Counted from the stretch's first letter, positions 7,020 to 14,789 are shown. The stretch: DNA of 40,708 nucleotides from Flavonifractor plautii ATCC 29863 (GCF_000239295.1 NZ_JH417703.1:15411-56118), one strand, 5' to 3'. Notes: a model not told the origin generated them from the sequence alone. Made by a program: numbers and translations.

Positions 7020-9425
7020 TTACAGGGTGAGGGCGCGGTGGAGAATGACGGCCATCTCCGCCCGGTTCAGGGTTCCGGTGGGGTTGAGCTTGCCCTGCTC
7101 GTTGCCCTGGATCACGCCGGCCTGGGCCATGGCGGCCATGGCCGTGCGGGCGTAGTCCGCCACGGAGGCCCCATCCGGGAAGCGGCTCAGGTAGCTGTCA
7201 TAGGCGTTGGGCACAGACCGGTTGACGGCCTGCATGGCCCGCAGGAGGAACACCATGGCGTCCTGCCGGGTGACGGGGTCGTTGGGGCGGAAGCTCCCGT
7301 CCGCCTCGGCGGTGGCGATGCCCAAAGCCTTGGCATGGGCCAGGGCCTCGGCGTAGTAGCTGCCGGCGGCCACGTCAGTAAAGTTGCCTGCGGCGGCGGT
7401 GCTGCTGAAGCCAAAGGTGCGGTAGAGCATCAGGATATAGTCGCCGCGGGTGAGGGTGGAGGCGGGGCTGAAGGTGGCGCCGTCGCCCGTACCGGTGGTA
7501 ATGCCGTAGGCGGCCAGGAATTCCACGGAAGCTCCCGCCCAACTGTTATAGCTGCCCATGTCGCTGAAGCGGGAGGAGGCGGAGGGCGTGACCATCACCT
7601 GAACGGTGCCGGTATACTCGATGCCGTCGGCATCGGTACCCACATAGGGGATGGTTACAACGCCGCTGTAACCCGCCTTGGGCAGGAAGGTGACCTCGCC
7701 CAGCAGGTAGACGCCGCCCACGGAGTAGTCCACGGTGGAAACCACCTCGCCGCGGTACTGGGTGGGAGTGTGGAAGTTGTAGTAGAGCTGCCCGCCGGTG
7801 GTGTCGGGGGCGGGGAACCGGACGGAGGTCAGGGCCTTGCCGCCCCGGGCCGCGCAGGCGGCGGTAAAGTCGGCGGCGTTGAAGTCCACGGCCAGGCCGG
7901 TGGAGGTGTAGGTGATGATGGTGGGCTCACTCAGCGTCACATAGGTCAGCTTGACCTCGCCGTAGAAGGACTTGCCGTTGGTGGCCTCCCCCTCAAAGGG
8001 GATGCGCACGGAGCTGCCAGTGCCGCTGCCGGGGACAAAGGAAACCTGGTCCAGCCGGGGAGAGGAGGCGCGGTAATAACGGCCGGAGCCCACCTCAGAC
8101 TCGCCGGACTCGCCGTGCTGGTAGTACAGATAGCCGCCGCGGCCGGAGTCGTAATCAAAGATCACATAGTTCAGATTGGCGCCGGTCTCCTTCACGCAGG
8201 CCTCGTTGAACGCGTCCGTCTGGAAGTTGACGGTGGAACCGTTGCCGGCCTGGAGCTCCACGGTAATGTCGGCGCCGCCGGCATCGCCCACCCGAATGAC
8301 CAGCTCGCCGGCGAACTTGTCGCCGTCGTCCGCCCTGCCCTCAAAGGGGATGGTGACCGCCCCTTCAAAATTGCGCTTGGGTACGAAGGTCAGGTCGTCG
8401 ATCTCGTCGTGGCGGATTTCCTCGTCCTCGTCAATCTCCTCCTGATCCCGCTTGTCATAGTCCCGGTAGAGGGTGCCCTCCCGGGAGGAGGGCAGATCGG
8501 TGAACCAGACCCGTCCCACCTCGGTACCGCTGGTCTCGTCGTAGACGAACTCGTCGAAGTCGTCATAGTCGAAGTCCACCGTGTCGTTGACGTCCACATC
8601 GTACGTCACGTCGCCCCTGGCGGCGCTGCTGCTCCGGCCGCCGCCCACCTCGATGACCAGGTCGCCGTAGAACTTATCCCGGGCGTCCGACCGGCCCTCG
8701 AAGGACAGGGTAACCGTCCCCTCATAATTCCGCTTGGGCACAAAGGTCAGGTCGTCGATCTCGTCCCGGTCGAACTCCTCTTCCTCCTCTACTTCGCGTT
8801 CACTGGAGTAGCCATAGTCGTAGTAGAGGGTGCCCTTGCTGGAGGAGGGCAGGTCGGTGAAGAAGATGTAATCGACCTCGGTGCCGTCCGACTCGTCGTA
8901 GGCATAGTCGTCAAAATCGTCCACGTCCAGATCCACGGCGTCGTTGACATCCACCTCATAGGTCACTTCGCCGTCAGAGGATGAACGCCCTGTGCCATTG
9001 ACCTCAATATAAAGTGTACCAGAAAAATTCTCACCCTGGTCGGACTCACCGCTAAAACCGATCGTTACGGAACCATCGTAGTCCTCATCTGGCACAAAGG
9101 CGAGATCATCTAGGTCTCTGCGGGTAAAGCTCTCTCGCTTTTCGACCTCATATTCGTCTCGGCCGTCATAGTCAAAATATAGCACACCCTTACTGGACGA
9201 GGGTAAGTTTGTAAACCAGAGCTCATCCACCTCGGTACCCTGTGACGTTTCGTCATACACAAATTTATCGAAGTCCTCCTTTTCCAAGTAGAGGACCTCA
9301 TCCGCATCCACCTCGTATTCTACATTTCGGCTCGCCGCCGTGGCCCCGGGTACCAGGCTCGTTAAAAGGGCCAGACTCATACCCGCGGACAGCAGCCGGG
9401 CAAGCCCTCTATGGGTTCGCTTCAT
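7020..9425 (-). CDS. S-layer-homology surface protein with five acidic repeats
   Basis: An 801-aa exported protein. The signal peptide covers about residues 1-31 (LVPGATAA end). Five tandem modules of roughly 108 residues follow, at about 35-142, 153-260, 272-379, 386-495 and 501-612. Each carries GTEV..FTDLPSS..GTLYYDY, an acidic turn, then DDLTFVPK..Y.G.VTI.F.G. Modules 1-3 are extremely Asp/Glu-rich; 4 and 5 are not. Three SLH domains end the protein (about 619-670, 681-735, 748-800) and would anchor it to cell-wall polymer. The acidic loops suggest calcium binding, which is inference. I chose the second ATG (9425) because its distance from AAGGAGAG is better than that of the ATG at 9431. 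The DNA for module 1 is clearly more AT-rich than the rest. Confidence 0.85.
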   Translation of the reverse strand: MKRTHRGLARLLSAGMSLALLTSLVPGATAASRNVEYEVDADEVLYLEKEDFDKFVYDETSQGTEVDELWFTNLPSSSKGVLYFDYDGRDEYEVEKRESFTRRDLDDLAFVPDEDYDGSVTIGFSGESDQGENFSGTLYIEVNGTGRSSSDGEVTYEVDVNDAVDLDVDDFDDYAYDESDGTEVDYIFFTDLPSSSKGTLYYDYGYSSEREVEEEEEFDRDEIDDLTFVPKRNYEGTVTLSFEGRSDARDKFYGDLVIEVGGGRSSSAARGDVTYDVDVNDTVDFDYDDFDEFVYDETSGTEVGRVWFTDLPSSREGTLYRDYDKRDQEEIDEDEEIRHDEIDDLTFVPKRNFEGAVTIPFEGRADDGDKFAGELVIRVGDAGGADITVELQAGNGSTVNFQTDAFNEACVKETGANLNYVIFDYDSGRGGYLYYQHGESGESEVGSGRYYRASSPRLDQVSFVPGSGTGSSVRIPFEGEATNGKSFYGEVKLTYVTLSEPTIITYTSTGLAVDFNAADFTAACAARGGKALTSVRFPAPDTTGGQLYYNFHTPTQYRGEVVSTVDYSVGGVYLLGEVTFLPKAGYSGVVTIPYVGTDADGIEYTGTVQVMVTPSASSRFSDMGSYNSWAGASVEFLAAYGITTGTGDGATFSPASTLTRGDYILMLYRTFGFSSTAAAGNFTDVAAGSYYAEALAHAKALGIATAEADGSFRPNDPVTRQDAMVFLLRAMQAVNRSVPNAYDSYLSRFPDGASVADYARTAMAAMAQAGVIQGNEQGKLNPTGTLNRAEMAVILHRALTL

Positions 9426-9472
9426 GTTCATTCTCTCCTTCCAATGCAGGTTTTTTCTTGGTTATATATTCC

Positions 9473-9501
9473 ATTATCCAACATTACAGACGAAATGTCC
9501 A
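9473..9501 (-). promoter_or_regulatory. Promoter of the SLH surface protein gene
   Basis: TGGACA (9496-9501) and GATAAT (9473-9478) on the minus strand are 17 bases apart. Confidence 0.55.
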
Positions 9502-9550
9502 GAGCAAGGTTCCCGGTTTTCATTAAAAAAATCTTAAAGTTTGATCAGAA

Positions 9551-9587
9551 CAGCCGGGAGGGAGCCCGCAGGCTCCACTCCCGGCTG
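9551..9587 (-). terminator. Probable terminator of the exported phosphatase gene
   Basis: A long hairpin has an outer 9-bp stem (9551-9559 with 9579-9587) and an inner 6-bp stem (9561-9566 with 9571-9576). On the minus strand the T-rich tract comes only about 15 bases later, so termination may be weak. Confidence 0.55.
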
Positions 9588-9619
9588 CCGCCGTATATGA
9601 AATTGCGCTTATGCCTGCC

Positions 9620-11095
9620 TTACTCGGCGGGGCGGACCAGCACCTCGTCGGTCTCACCCAGCAGGATGGACTTCTCGCTGGGGCGCAGTTCGCCGGTGTT
9701 CTCGTCGCGGCCCTGGAGGACAAAGCGGGCGTCAGGATCGCCGATGGACTGGGCGGCCTCGTTGGAGCCCTGCCAGATGGGGTCGCTGCCGGGCTTGCGG
9801 TAACGGTTGAAGATGACGCCCAGCTCGGTGTCGCCGCTCTCCATCCAGTCGGTCATCATGTTCCAGTCGCCGGAGCTGTCGCCAAAGACCATCAGGGGGC
9901 CGGCGTTGTCATACTGGGGCGCGATGAAGTTGGTGATAATGGTGCTCTTGCCCTCACCCTGGGTCTGGGCGTACTTGCCCTCGCCGCCCCAGTCGTAGTT
10001 ATACTCGTTAATGTAGCGGCCGTCCTCGCCCAGCTTGTTGCGCATGGCGTAGACGTGGTCCTCGGGCAGGTTGTAGCCCATGGTCTCATTGGCGGCCAGC
10101 ACGGTGTCGATGGGGGAGGCGGAGACGATATACACGTCGATGCCGTTGGCCTGGAGGGTGGCATACAGGTCCTTCAGCTCGTCGGTAAAGGTCAGGCCGG
10201 TGATAAAGTCAATCGAGACAATGCCGGTCTTGCCGGGCAGCTCCACGGGAGAGGTCCAGGTTTCCTCGGCATAGCGGCCGTAGTCTGCCCAATACTGGTG
10301 GGAGGCGGCAGCCAGCTTCTGCACCTCGTCGGGGGTCATGCCGGTGAACAGATAGCCAACCCAGGGGTAAGAGACGGCGTGATCAAAGTAGTCGCCCAGG
10401 TTGCCGTACATGAAGCGCAGCTTGGCGGCGAAGTCCTGGTACTGGTTGGACGCGTGGATGTAGTTGAGGTCCTTGTCCCCCTCAAAGCCCTCGTAGTTGG
10501 CATAGATCCACTCGTAATCGCTGGTGATGTCGGCCACCAGGGTGGCGGGGGTGATGTTCTTGCCGTCCAGGCTGGTGCCCATGGACTTGTTCAGGTCGGG
10601 AATGCCGGTCTCCAGAACGGCCTCCATGTCGGCGGGGTCGATCTTGAATTGCAGGTTCTCAATCTGGTAGATGAGCAGGGCCTCCTGAATGTCGAAGATA
10701 ACGGAGGTGTTGTCAAAGTCAAAGACCACGTACTTGCCCTGGTTGGCGTTCTCGTCAATCACGGCCTGGATGCGGGCGCGGGTAGCGGGGGCCCAGTTGC
10801 CGGTGATGAGCTGGGTGGCGTCGGGCTTGTAGTGGGAGCCGGTGTCGATGGCCGCAGTGTCGGTAGCCTTATCCCAGGTCAGGCCCACGTCCAGCGCGCT
10901 GGCGAAATCGCGCAGCTTGTAATAGTTGTTGCCGTTGTCAATATTGTATCCCTCGACAGCGGCCGCCTTACCGTCCACCGTGACCTTGGTGGAGGCGGGC
11001 ACCAGAGAACTGGCTGCCAGCGCCGCAGGAATGCTCAGGCCCATGGTGAGGGTGAGCCCCAGAGCGATCAGTTTGGATGGCTTATGGGATTTCAT
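9620..11095 (-). CDS. Exported HAD phosphatase with copper-amine-oxidase-type N-domain
   Basis: The 491-aa product starts with a signal peptide (about 1-28). Residues about 36-86 (TVDGKAAAVEGYNIDN, YYKLRDFASAL, W) match the copper amine oxidase N-terminal-like stalk domain common in clostridial exported proteins. The rest is a HAD domain of the phosphoserine-phosphatase-like class: motif I FDFDNT with D126 and D128, motif II SAS at 325-327, candidate Lys K383, motif IV GDSSGD at 405-410. It should hydrolyse a phosphoester outside the membrane; the substrate is unknown. The start was chosen at 11095: AGGAGG lies about 9 bases upstream, whereas the ATG at 11100 is stopped after two codons. A promoter and a structured leader lie upstream. 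Confidence 0.8.
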   Translation of the reverse strand: MKSHKPSKLIALGLTLTMGLSIPAALAASSLVPASTKVTVDGKAAAVEGYNIDNGNNYYKLRDFASALDVGLTWDKATDTAAIDTGSHYKPDATQLITGNWAPATRARIQAVIDENANQGKYVVFDFDNTSVIFDIQEALLIYQIENLQFKIDPADMEAVLETGIPDLNKSMGTSLDGKNITPATLVADITSDYEWIYANYEGFEGDKDLNYIHASNQYQDFAAKLRFMYGNLGDYFDHAVSYPWVGYLFTGMTPDEVQKLAAASHQYWADYGRYAEETWTSPVELPGKTGIVSIDFITGLTFTDELKDLYATLQANGIDVYIVSASPIDTVLAANETMGYNLPEDHVYAMRNKLGEDGRYINEYNYDWGGEGKYAQTQGEGKSTIITNFIAPQYDNAGPLMVFGDSSGDWNMMTDWMESGDTELGVIFNRYRKPGSDPIWQGSNEAAQSIGDPDARFVLQGRDENTGELRPSEKSILLGETDEVLVRPAE

Positions 11096-11120
11096 TTCAT
11101 GTTTCCTCCTCTTTTTCTTT

Positions 11121-11182
11121 CCTTGCGACCGGGAGTCCTCCGGCGCGGAGTCTCCAGTGGTCAGAGCCCCGACCCCGCAAGG
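11121..11182 (-). ncRNA. Structured 5' leader of the exported phosphatase gene
   Basis: The start predicted from the promoter at 11191-11219 puts this 62-base element at the very 5' end of the transcript. A 7-bp closing stem (11121-11127 with 11176-11182) encloses two smaller hairpins, giving a three-way-junction-like fold that ends just before the ribosome site. I do not match it to a known riboswitch class, and it could be only a stabilising leader. Confidence 0.4.
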
Positions 11183-11190
11183 TGTTTTGC

Positions 11191-11219
11191 ATGATACCAT
11201 GAGCATCTTCCAATTGCAA
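11191..11219 (-). promoter_or_regulatory. Promoter of the exported phosphatase gene
   Basis: TTGCAA (11214-11219) and TATCAT (11191-11196) on the minus strand are 17 bases apart. A 6-bp inverted repeat (11201-11206 with 11222-11227) brackets the -35 box and could be an operator. The whole gap 11096-11448 holds this promoter, the leader and an AT-rich stretch (about 11220-11360). I see no other gene in it. Confidence 0.55.
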
Positions 11220-11448
11220 CCATGCTCACATTATTCTGCCTTTTGCCCGATTTCAGCCACTCCATTTTGTTTAGATTGTATATATTTATCCTCTTATTTG
11301 TCATTATTTTTAGTTAGCATGCTCTACAAATGCGGTAAACTCCAATTATTTACCTCCCTTTTACAGCACCATGGTGGCAGTTGGGCTCTGATCCGGCCTA
11401 CACTGGACGGGAACCGTACCTCCCGCCCCCGCAGAAAGGAGAACCCCC

Positions 11449-11643
11449 ATGCTTCCCTGTCAGAGCCAATGTCCCTCCTACCACAGCGGCTGCCACAAGA
11501 GCTGCGCCTGCTGGAAGGCCTTTCAGGAGCGCCAGCGCCTCCAGCGCCAGGCAAAAAAGAAGTATCTGAAGTTCTACGGCGCGCTGTGCGCCCAATCCCT
11601 CCGCCAGCTCACTGCCGGACAGTCCCGCCGTCCGGCGTGGTGA
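11449..11643 (+). CDS. Cys-rich small protein, function unknown
   Basis: A 64-aa basic protein with five cysteines in its first 21 residues (C4, C8, C15, C19, C21), in the pattern CQSQCPSYHSGCHKSCACWK. A helix rich in Gln, Arg and Lys follows (FQERQRLQRQAKKKYLKFY). The Cys/His cluster suggests a small zinc-binding site; function is unknown. A good AAAGGAG ribosome site lies 8 bases upstream and a strong terminator follows, which supports a real gene. I recall similar short Cys-rich ORFs in other Oscillospirales but cannot name a family. Confidence 0.65.
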   Translation: MLPCQSQCPSYHSGCHKSCACWKAFQERQRLQRQAKKKYLKFYGALCAQSLRQLTAGQSRRPAW

Positions 11644-11678
11644 CTGCATGCCCGCGCTCTCCTGTCACGGCGGCGGCA

Positions 11679-11714
11679 AAGGCCCCTCTCCGCCGGACGG
11701 CGGGGAGGGGCCTT
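11679..11714 (+). terminator. Terminator after the Cys-rich protein gene
   Basis: A hairpin with a 10-bp outer stem (AAGGCCCCTC paired with GAGGGGCCTT) and further inner pairing is followed by a T/C-rich tract. It also lies just beyond the end of the minus-strand iron operon and may work in both directions. Confidence 0.75.
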
Positions 11715-11726
11715 CTCTGCCTTGCT

Positions 11727-11807
11727 TTACTTGCGGCGCTTGCCGGTGTAGATGCACATGAGCATACAGAACACGGCGCCCCAAGCCCAGAATCTATGCT
11801 GTTTCAT
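11727..11807 (-). CDS. 26-aa membrane microprotein overlapping the P1B ATPase gene
   Basis: This minus-strand ORF of 27 codons encodes a basic-hydrophobic-basic peptide: MKQHRFW, then AWGAVFCMLMCIY, then TGKRRK. That is the form of a single-pass membrane microprotein. AAGGAG lies 7 bases before the ATG. The ATG sits inside the last codons of the ATPase gene, overlapping it by 14 bases in another frame, so translation is probably coupled. It is the last gene of the iron operon. It is too short for most gene finders. I know of comparable tiny ORFs after such ATPases only as a vague memory, so the family is left open. Confidence 0.65.
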   Translation of the reverse strand: MKQHRFWAWGAVFCMLMCIYTGKRRK

Positions 11808-13926
11808 TGCCAGGCTCCTTTCCCTGGGCCCTGCGCCCGCCGGGCGCGGGCAGATAGGGCCGCATGCTGGCGGCGCTGATGGCCATGGTAGAGGCATTGT
11901 GCAGCAGGGCCGTGGTGGTCGGCGGCAGTATGCCGAAAATCCCCAGCGCCAGCAGGCTGGTGTTGATGGTCAAAATCGACCTGTAGTTGCGGTTAATGCG
12001 CTCCAGCATCCGCTGGGAGAGGCGGCGCAGGGCGGCCAGCTCCCGCAGATCGGAGGAGAGGAGGGTAATATCCGCCACCTCCCGGGCCAGGTCGGAGGCA
12101 TCCCTCATGGCCACGGATACATCCGCGGCGGCCAGGGCGGGGGAGTCGTTGACCCCGTCGCCCACCATGATGAGCCTGCTGCCGCCCTCCTTGTAGCCCT
12201 CGATCAGGGAGGCCTTGTCGGCTGGGAGCACCTGGGCGCGGAACGTGTCGATGCCCAGCCGCTCACACACCGCCCGGGCGGCGGTCTCCTGGTCGCCGGT
12301 GAGCATGATCACCCGGCGCACCCCCAGCGCCCGCAGGGCGGCGATGGCCTCAGCGGCCTCGGGGCGGGGCGGATCGCTGATCAACAGCACGCCGGCCAGC
12401 CTGCCGCCGATGGCCAGATAGAGCACCGAACGGCCGCGGGCGGCCGCGGCGATCCGCCTAGCCTGTTCGTCGGTACAGGCAACGCCCTCGTCCTCGAAGA
12501 TGAAGTGGCGGCTGCCGATGAGGGCCCGCTCCCCCTCCAGGGTGGTGGCCACGCCGTGGGCCACCACATACTCCACCTCGGCGTGGCGCTCCTCGTGGTT
12601 GAGGCCCCGCTCCTCGGCGGCGCGGGTGACGGCCCGGGCCATGCTGTGGGGGAAGTGCTCCTCGATGCAGGCCGCGCACCGCAGCAGCTCGTCCTCCCCC
12701 CGGCCGGTGAAGTCCAGAACCTCCTCCACCCGGGGGCAGGCGGCGGTGAGGGTGCCGGTTTTGTCGAATACGATGGTATCCGCCTCGGCAAAGGCCTCCA
12801 GGTATTTGCCGCCCTTGACCATAATACGGCGGGCGGAGGCCTCCCGCATGGCGGAGATGATGGAGATGGGGGTGGACAGCTTGATGGCGCAGGAGTAGTC
12901 CACCATCAGTACGGACAGAGCCCGGGTCACATTCCGGGTCAGCAGGCCCACCGCCAGGGCCCCGGCAAAGCTGAAGGGCACGATGGCGTCGGCCAGCCGC
13001 TCGGCCTGGCTCTGGGCTCCGGCCTTCAGCGCCTCGGAATTCTCAATGAGGCCCACGATCTGCTGAATCCGGCTCTCGCCGGCCAGGGCCGCGGCCTGGA
13101 TGACCAGACTGCCCTCCTCCAGCACGGTGCCGGCGTAGACGGTGGAGCCCTGGCGCTTGTGGACGGGGAGGGGCTCGCCGGTCATGGACGCCTCATTCAC
13201 CATGGCGTCGCCGTCTGTGACAGTGCCGTCCACCGGGATCAGGGCGCCGGAGCGCACCCGGATACGCTCCCCCAGAGCCAGGCGGCCCATGGGGATGGAT
13301 TCCTCGGAGCCGTCCTCCGCCACCCGCCACACGGTGTCCACGTGGATGGCCAAGCTCTGGGTCAGGGTGGTCTGGGTGCGCTTGCGGGTGTAGTCCTCCA
13401 GTAGGGCGGACAGGCCCAGCAGGAACATGACCGAGCCGGCGGTGGACCACTCCCGCCGGGCGATGGCTCCGGCGATGGAGGCCGCATCCAGCACGGCCAC
13501 GTCCAGCCGCCCCCCGCCCAGGCTTCTCAGGCCCTCCCGCCAGTAGCCCGCCGCGTTCCACAGAGTCACGGCGCAGCGGACAGGGAAGGGGAAAAACCAC
13601 TTTTTCAGGAAATGGCGGGCGGCCATGGAAAGGAGCCGGCCCAGAAACAGGCTGTCCACCTGGCGGAGCTGGTCATCGTCGGCGGCGGTCCCCACCGGCA
13701 GGGCGTCCCGCCGGAGCCCCCGGAGTACTGCCAGGGCCTCCGCCCGGCCCTCCCCCTCGTAGCACACCAGCACGCTGCCATTGAGCGCACAGGTGACGGC
13801 CTCCCGCACGCCCGGACGGCCCAGGAGCAGGGCGGCAATGCCGTAGCCCTGCTCCTGGGTAAACGCATCCGGGCCGAAGCGCACCCGAAGGCGGCCGGGC
13901 TGGTCGTATGCGATGCGATATCTCAT
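11794..13926 (-). CDS. P1B-type metal ATPase, FezB-like
   Basis: This 710-aa P-type ATPase has TGE at 249-251, the phosphorylation site DKTGT at 388-392, an HP-type motif HFPHSM at 424-429, TGDQ at 543-546 and GDGVNDSP at 589-596. The membrane metal site that is CPC, SPC or CPH in most P1B pumps reads DYSCAIKLSTP at 343-353: Cys kept, Pro absent. There is no CxxC metal-binding domain; the N-terminus instead has the Arg-rich PGRLRVRFG (10-18). These features recall the P1B-6 class that includes FezB of ferrosomes, so iron is the likely substrate. The start is 8 bases after the stop of the 79-aa gene; the ribosome site is weak, so coupling is likely. It would work in a membrane, perhaps that of an internal vesicle. 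Confidence 0.8.
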   Translation of the reverse strand: MRYRIAYDQPGRLRVRFGPDAFTQEQGYGIAALLLGRPGVREAVTCALNGSVLVCYEGEGRAEALAVLRGLRRDALPVGTAADDDQLRQVDSLFLGRLLSMAARHFLKKWFFPFPVRCAVTLWNAAGYWREGLRSLGGGRLDVAVLDAASIAGAIARREWSTAGSVMFLLGLSALLEDYTRKRTQTTLTQSLAIHVDTVWRVAEDGSEESIPMGRLALGERIRVRSGALIPVDGTVTDGDAMVNEASMTGEPLPVHKRQGSTVYAGTVLEEGSLVIQAAALAGESRIQQIVGLIENSEALKAGAQSQAERLADAIVPFSFAGALAVGLLTRNVTRALSVLMVDYSCAIKLSTPISIISAMREASARRIMVKGGKYLEAFAEADTIVFDKTGTLTAACPRVEEVLDFTGRGEDELLRCAACIEEHFPHSMARAVTRAAEERGLNHEERHAEVEYVVAHGVATTLEGERALIGSRHFIFEDEGVACTDEQARRIAAAARGRSVLYLAIGGRLAGVLLISDPPRPEAAEAIAALRALGVRRVIMLTGDQETAARAVCERLGIDTFRAQVLPADKASLIEGYKEGGSRLIMVGDGVNDSPALAAADVSVAMRDASDLAREVADITLLSSDLRELAALRRLSQRMLERINRNYRSILTINTSLLALGIFGILPPTTTALLHNASTMAISAASMRPYLPAPGGRRAQGKEPGNETA

Positions 13927-13933
13927 GGCTGCG

Positions 13934-14173
13934 TTACGCCTCTTCGGCGGTCTCCTGGGCCGCCTTCTGCTTGGCCTCCGCACACAGATCCTGAGCGTCC
14001 TCCTTCATGTTCTGGAGGGTCACCCTGGCGTCCTGCTGGAGCTTCATGCCCTTGGCCATGCCGGCCACGCAGAGCTCACGGGTCTTGGGGGACTTGGCAA
14101 CCTTGGCTCCCACCAGGGCGGCGGCCACGCCGCCGGCAAAGCAGAGGACCTTCGGATTCTGATACCACTTCAT
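13934..14173 (-). CDS. 79-aa one-helix membrane protein, FezA-like (DUF6110-type)
   Basis: The N-terminal hydrophobic helix (about residues 9-25, FAGGVAAALVGAKVA, small-residue and Gly-rich) is followed by a basic stretch (KSPKTREL), a segment VAGMAKGMKLQQDA and a long acidic helix ending in EDAQDLCAEAKQKAAQ. I believe this is the DUF6110 family found beside heavy-metal P-type ATPases. Its place directly before a FezB-like ATPase and its single Gly-rich membrane helix suggest a FezA-like ferrosome membrane protein, which is an inference. Its ATG overlaps the regulator stop by four bases (ATGA), so it is translationally coupled. Confidence 0.75.
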   Translation of the reverse strand: MKWYQNPKVLCFAGGVAAALVGAKVAKSPKTRELCVAGMAKGMKLQQDARVTLQNMKEDAQDLCAEAKQKAAQETAEEA

Positions 14174-14556
14174 GATTGGAAAACTTCCTTTCTCTGTCTG
14201 TCTGGAACATGGATGGGCTCAAAACAGTGGCGGGGCAGCTCGGAGACTGCCGCGCAGGCGGCCTTCCACGCCTCCTCATAGGACAGCTCCATCCGGTTTT
14301 GCAGCGTCTCGGCCAGTTTGTCCGTCTGGCTGGCCAGCACCCGGGCCCACCGGCAGCCGTCGTCGGTCAGGTGTACCTTGCCGTACCGCTCCTTGGTCAC
14401 CAGGCGCTTGTCTGTCAGAATGGACATCATGCTGGTGACGGAGGCGCGGGACACGTCCAGGGTCTGGGCGATATCCTTGGAGGACACCTCCAGCCGGGCC
14501 TGCGAGAGGTGGTAGATGGTCAAAAGATAGCGTACGTTGGTATTGGTCAGCTCCAT
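14170..14556 (-). CDS. DtxR-family metal-dependent repressor (short form)
   Basis: The 128-aa protein begins with the winged helix of DtxR/MntR regulators: NVRYLLTIYHL, KDIAQTLDVSRASVTSMM as the helix-turn-helix (about residues 27-44), then a wing with GKVHLTDDG. It lacks the C-terminal SH3 domain of long DtxR/IdeR proteins; the rest (about 66-128) is the helical dimerisation and metal-binding part. It sits in the middle of the iron operon, so it probably senses Fe(II) and represses the same operon, for which operator candidates lie at 17542-17636. AAGGAGT precedes the ATG. It follows the Cys-rich gene by 14 bases. Confidence 0.8.
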   Translation of the reverse strand: MELTNTNVRYLLTIYHLSQARLEVSSKDIAQTLDVSRASVTSMMSILTDKRLVTKERYGKVHLTDDGCRWARVLASQTDKLAETLQNRMELSYEEAWKAACAAVSELPRHCFEPIHVPDRQRKEVFQS

Positions 14557-14570
14557 GTATGACTCCTTAA

Positions 14571-14780
14571 CTAAGGGGCGCCAGCCGCGCCCCGGCGTGT
14601 CGGCGGTTGCTTCTCAGGGTGGCACAGCCCGGACGAGGCGCAGTGGCCGCACCCTCCGCCGCAGGAGCCCCCGCAGGAGCAGGAGCTCTTGCCATGGCGG
14701 CGGTTGTAAATGCCCTTTCCCACAATGGCCGCAAACACGGCCAGAATGATCAGGCCAATGATAATTGTTGGTGCATTCAT
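14571..14780 (-). CDS. FeoB-associated Cys-rich membrane protein
   Basis: The 69-aa product has one N-terminal membrane helix (about 4-23), a basic stop (NRRHGK), then a Gly/Cys cluster (CSCGGSCGGGCGHC) and a later Cys-His (CHPE). This is the layout of the small proteins that follow feoB in many Firmicutes and are thought to help ferrous iron transport, possibly by handing on Fe(II). It starts 9 bases after feoB behind AAGGAG. Confidence 0.85.
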   Translation of the reverse strand: MNAPTIIIGLIILAVFAAIVGKGIYNRRHGKSSCSCGGSCGGGCGHCASSGLCHPEKQPPTRRGAAGAP

Positions 14781-14789
14781 AGGCGCTCC

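Noticed and set aside
6012-8984. A 990-codon plus-strand open frame spanning prfC, HAD and the SLH gene
   Set aside because: It crosses three real minus-strand genes and two intergenic regions, and its product is Gly/Val/His-rich with no motif.
11121-11182. Known riboswitch (c-di-GMP-I, THF or fluoride type) in the phosphatase leader
   Set aside because: None of the conserved core sequences of these classes is present; only the general fold suggests a regulatory RNA.
14544-14580. CCTTA/TAAGG inverted repeat before the DtxR-type gene as an operator or separate promoter
   Set aside because: It overlaps the ribosome site in a 14-base gap and no -10 or -35 boxes are visible, so it is more simply part of a continuous operon.
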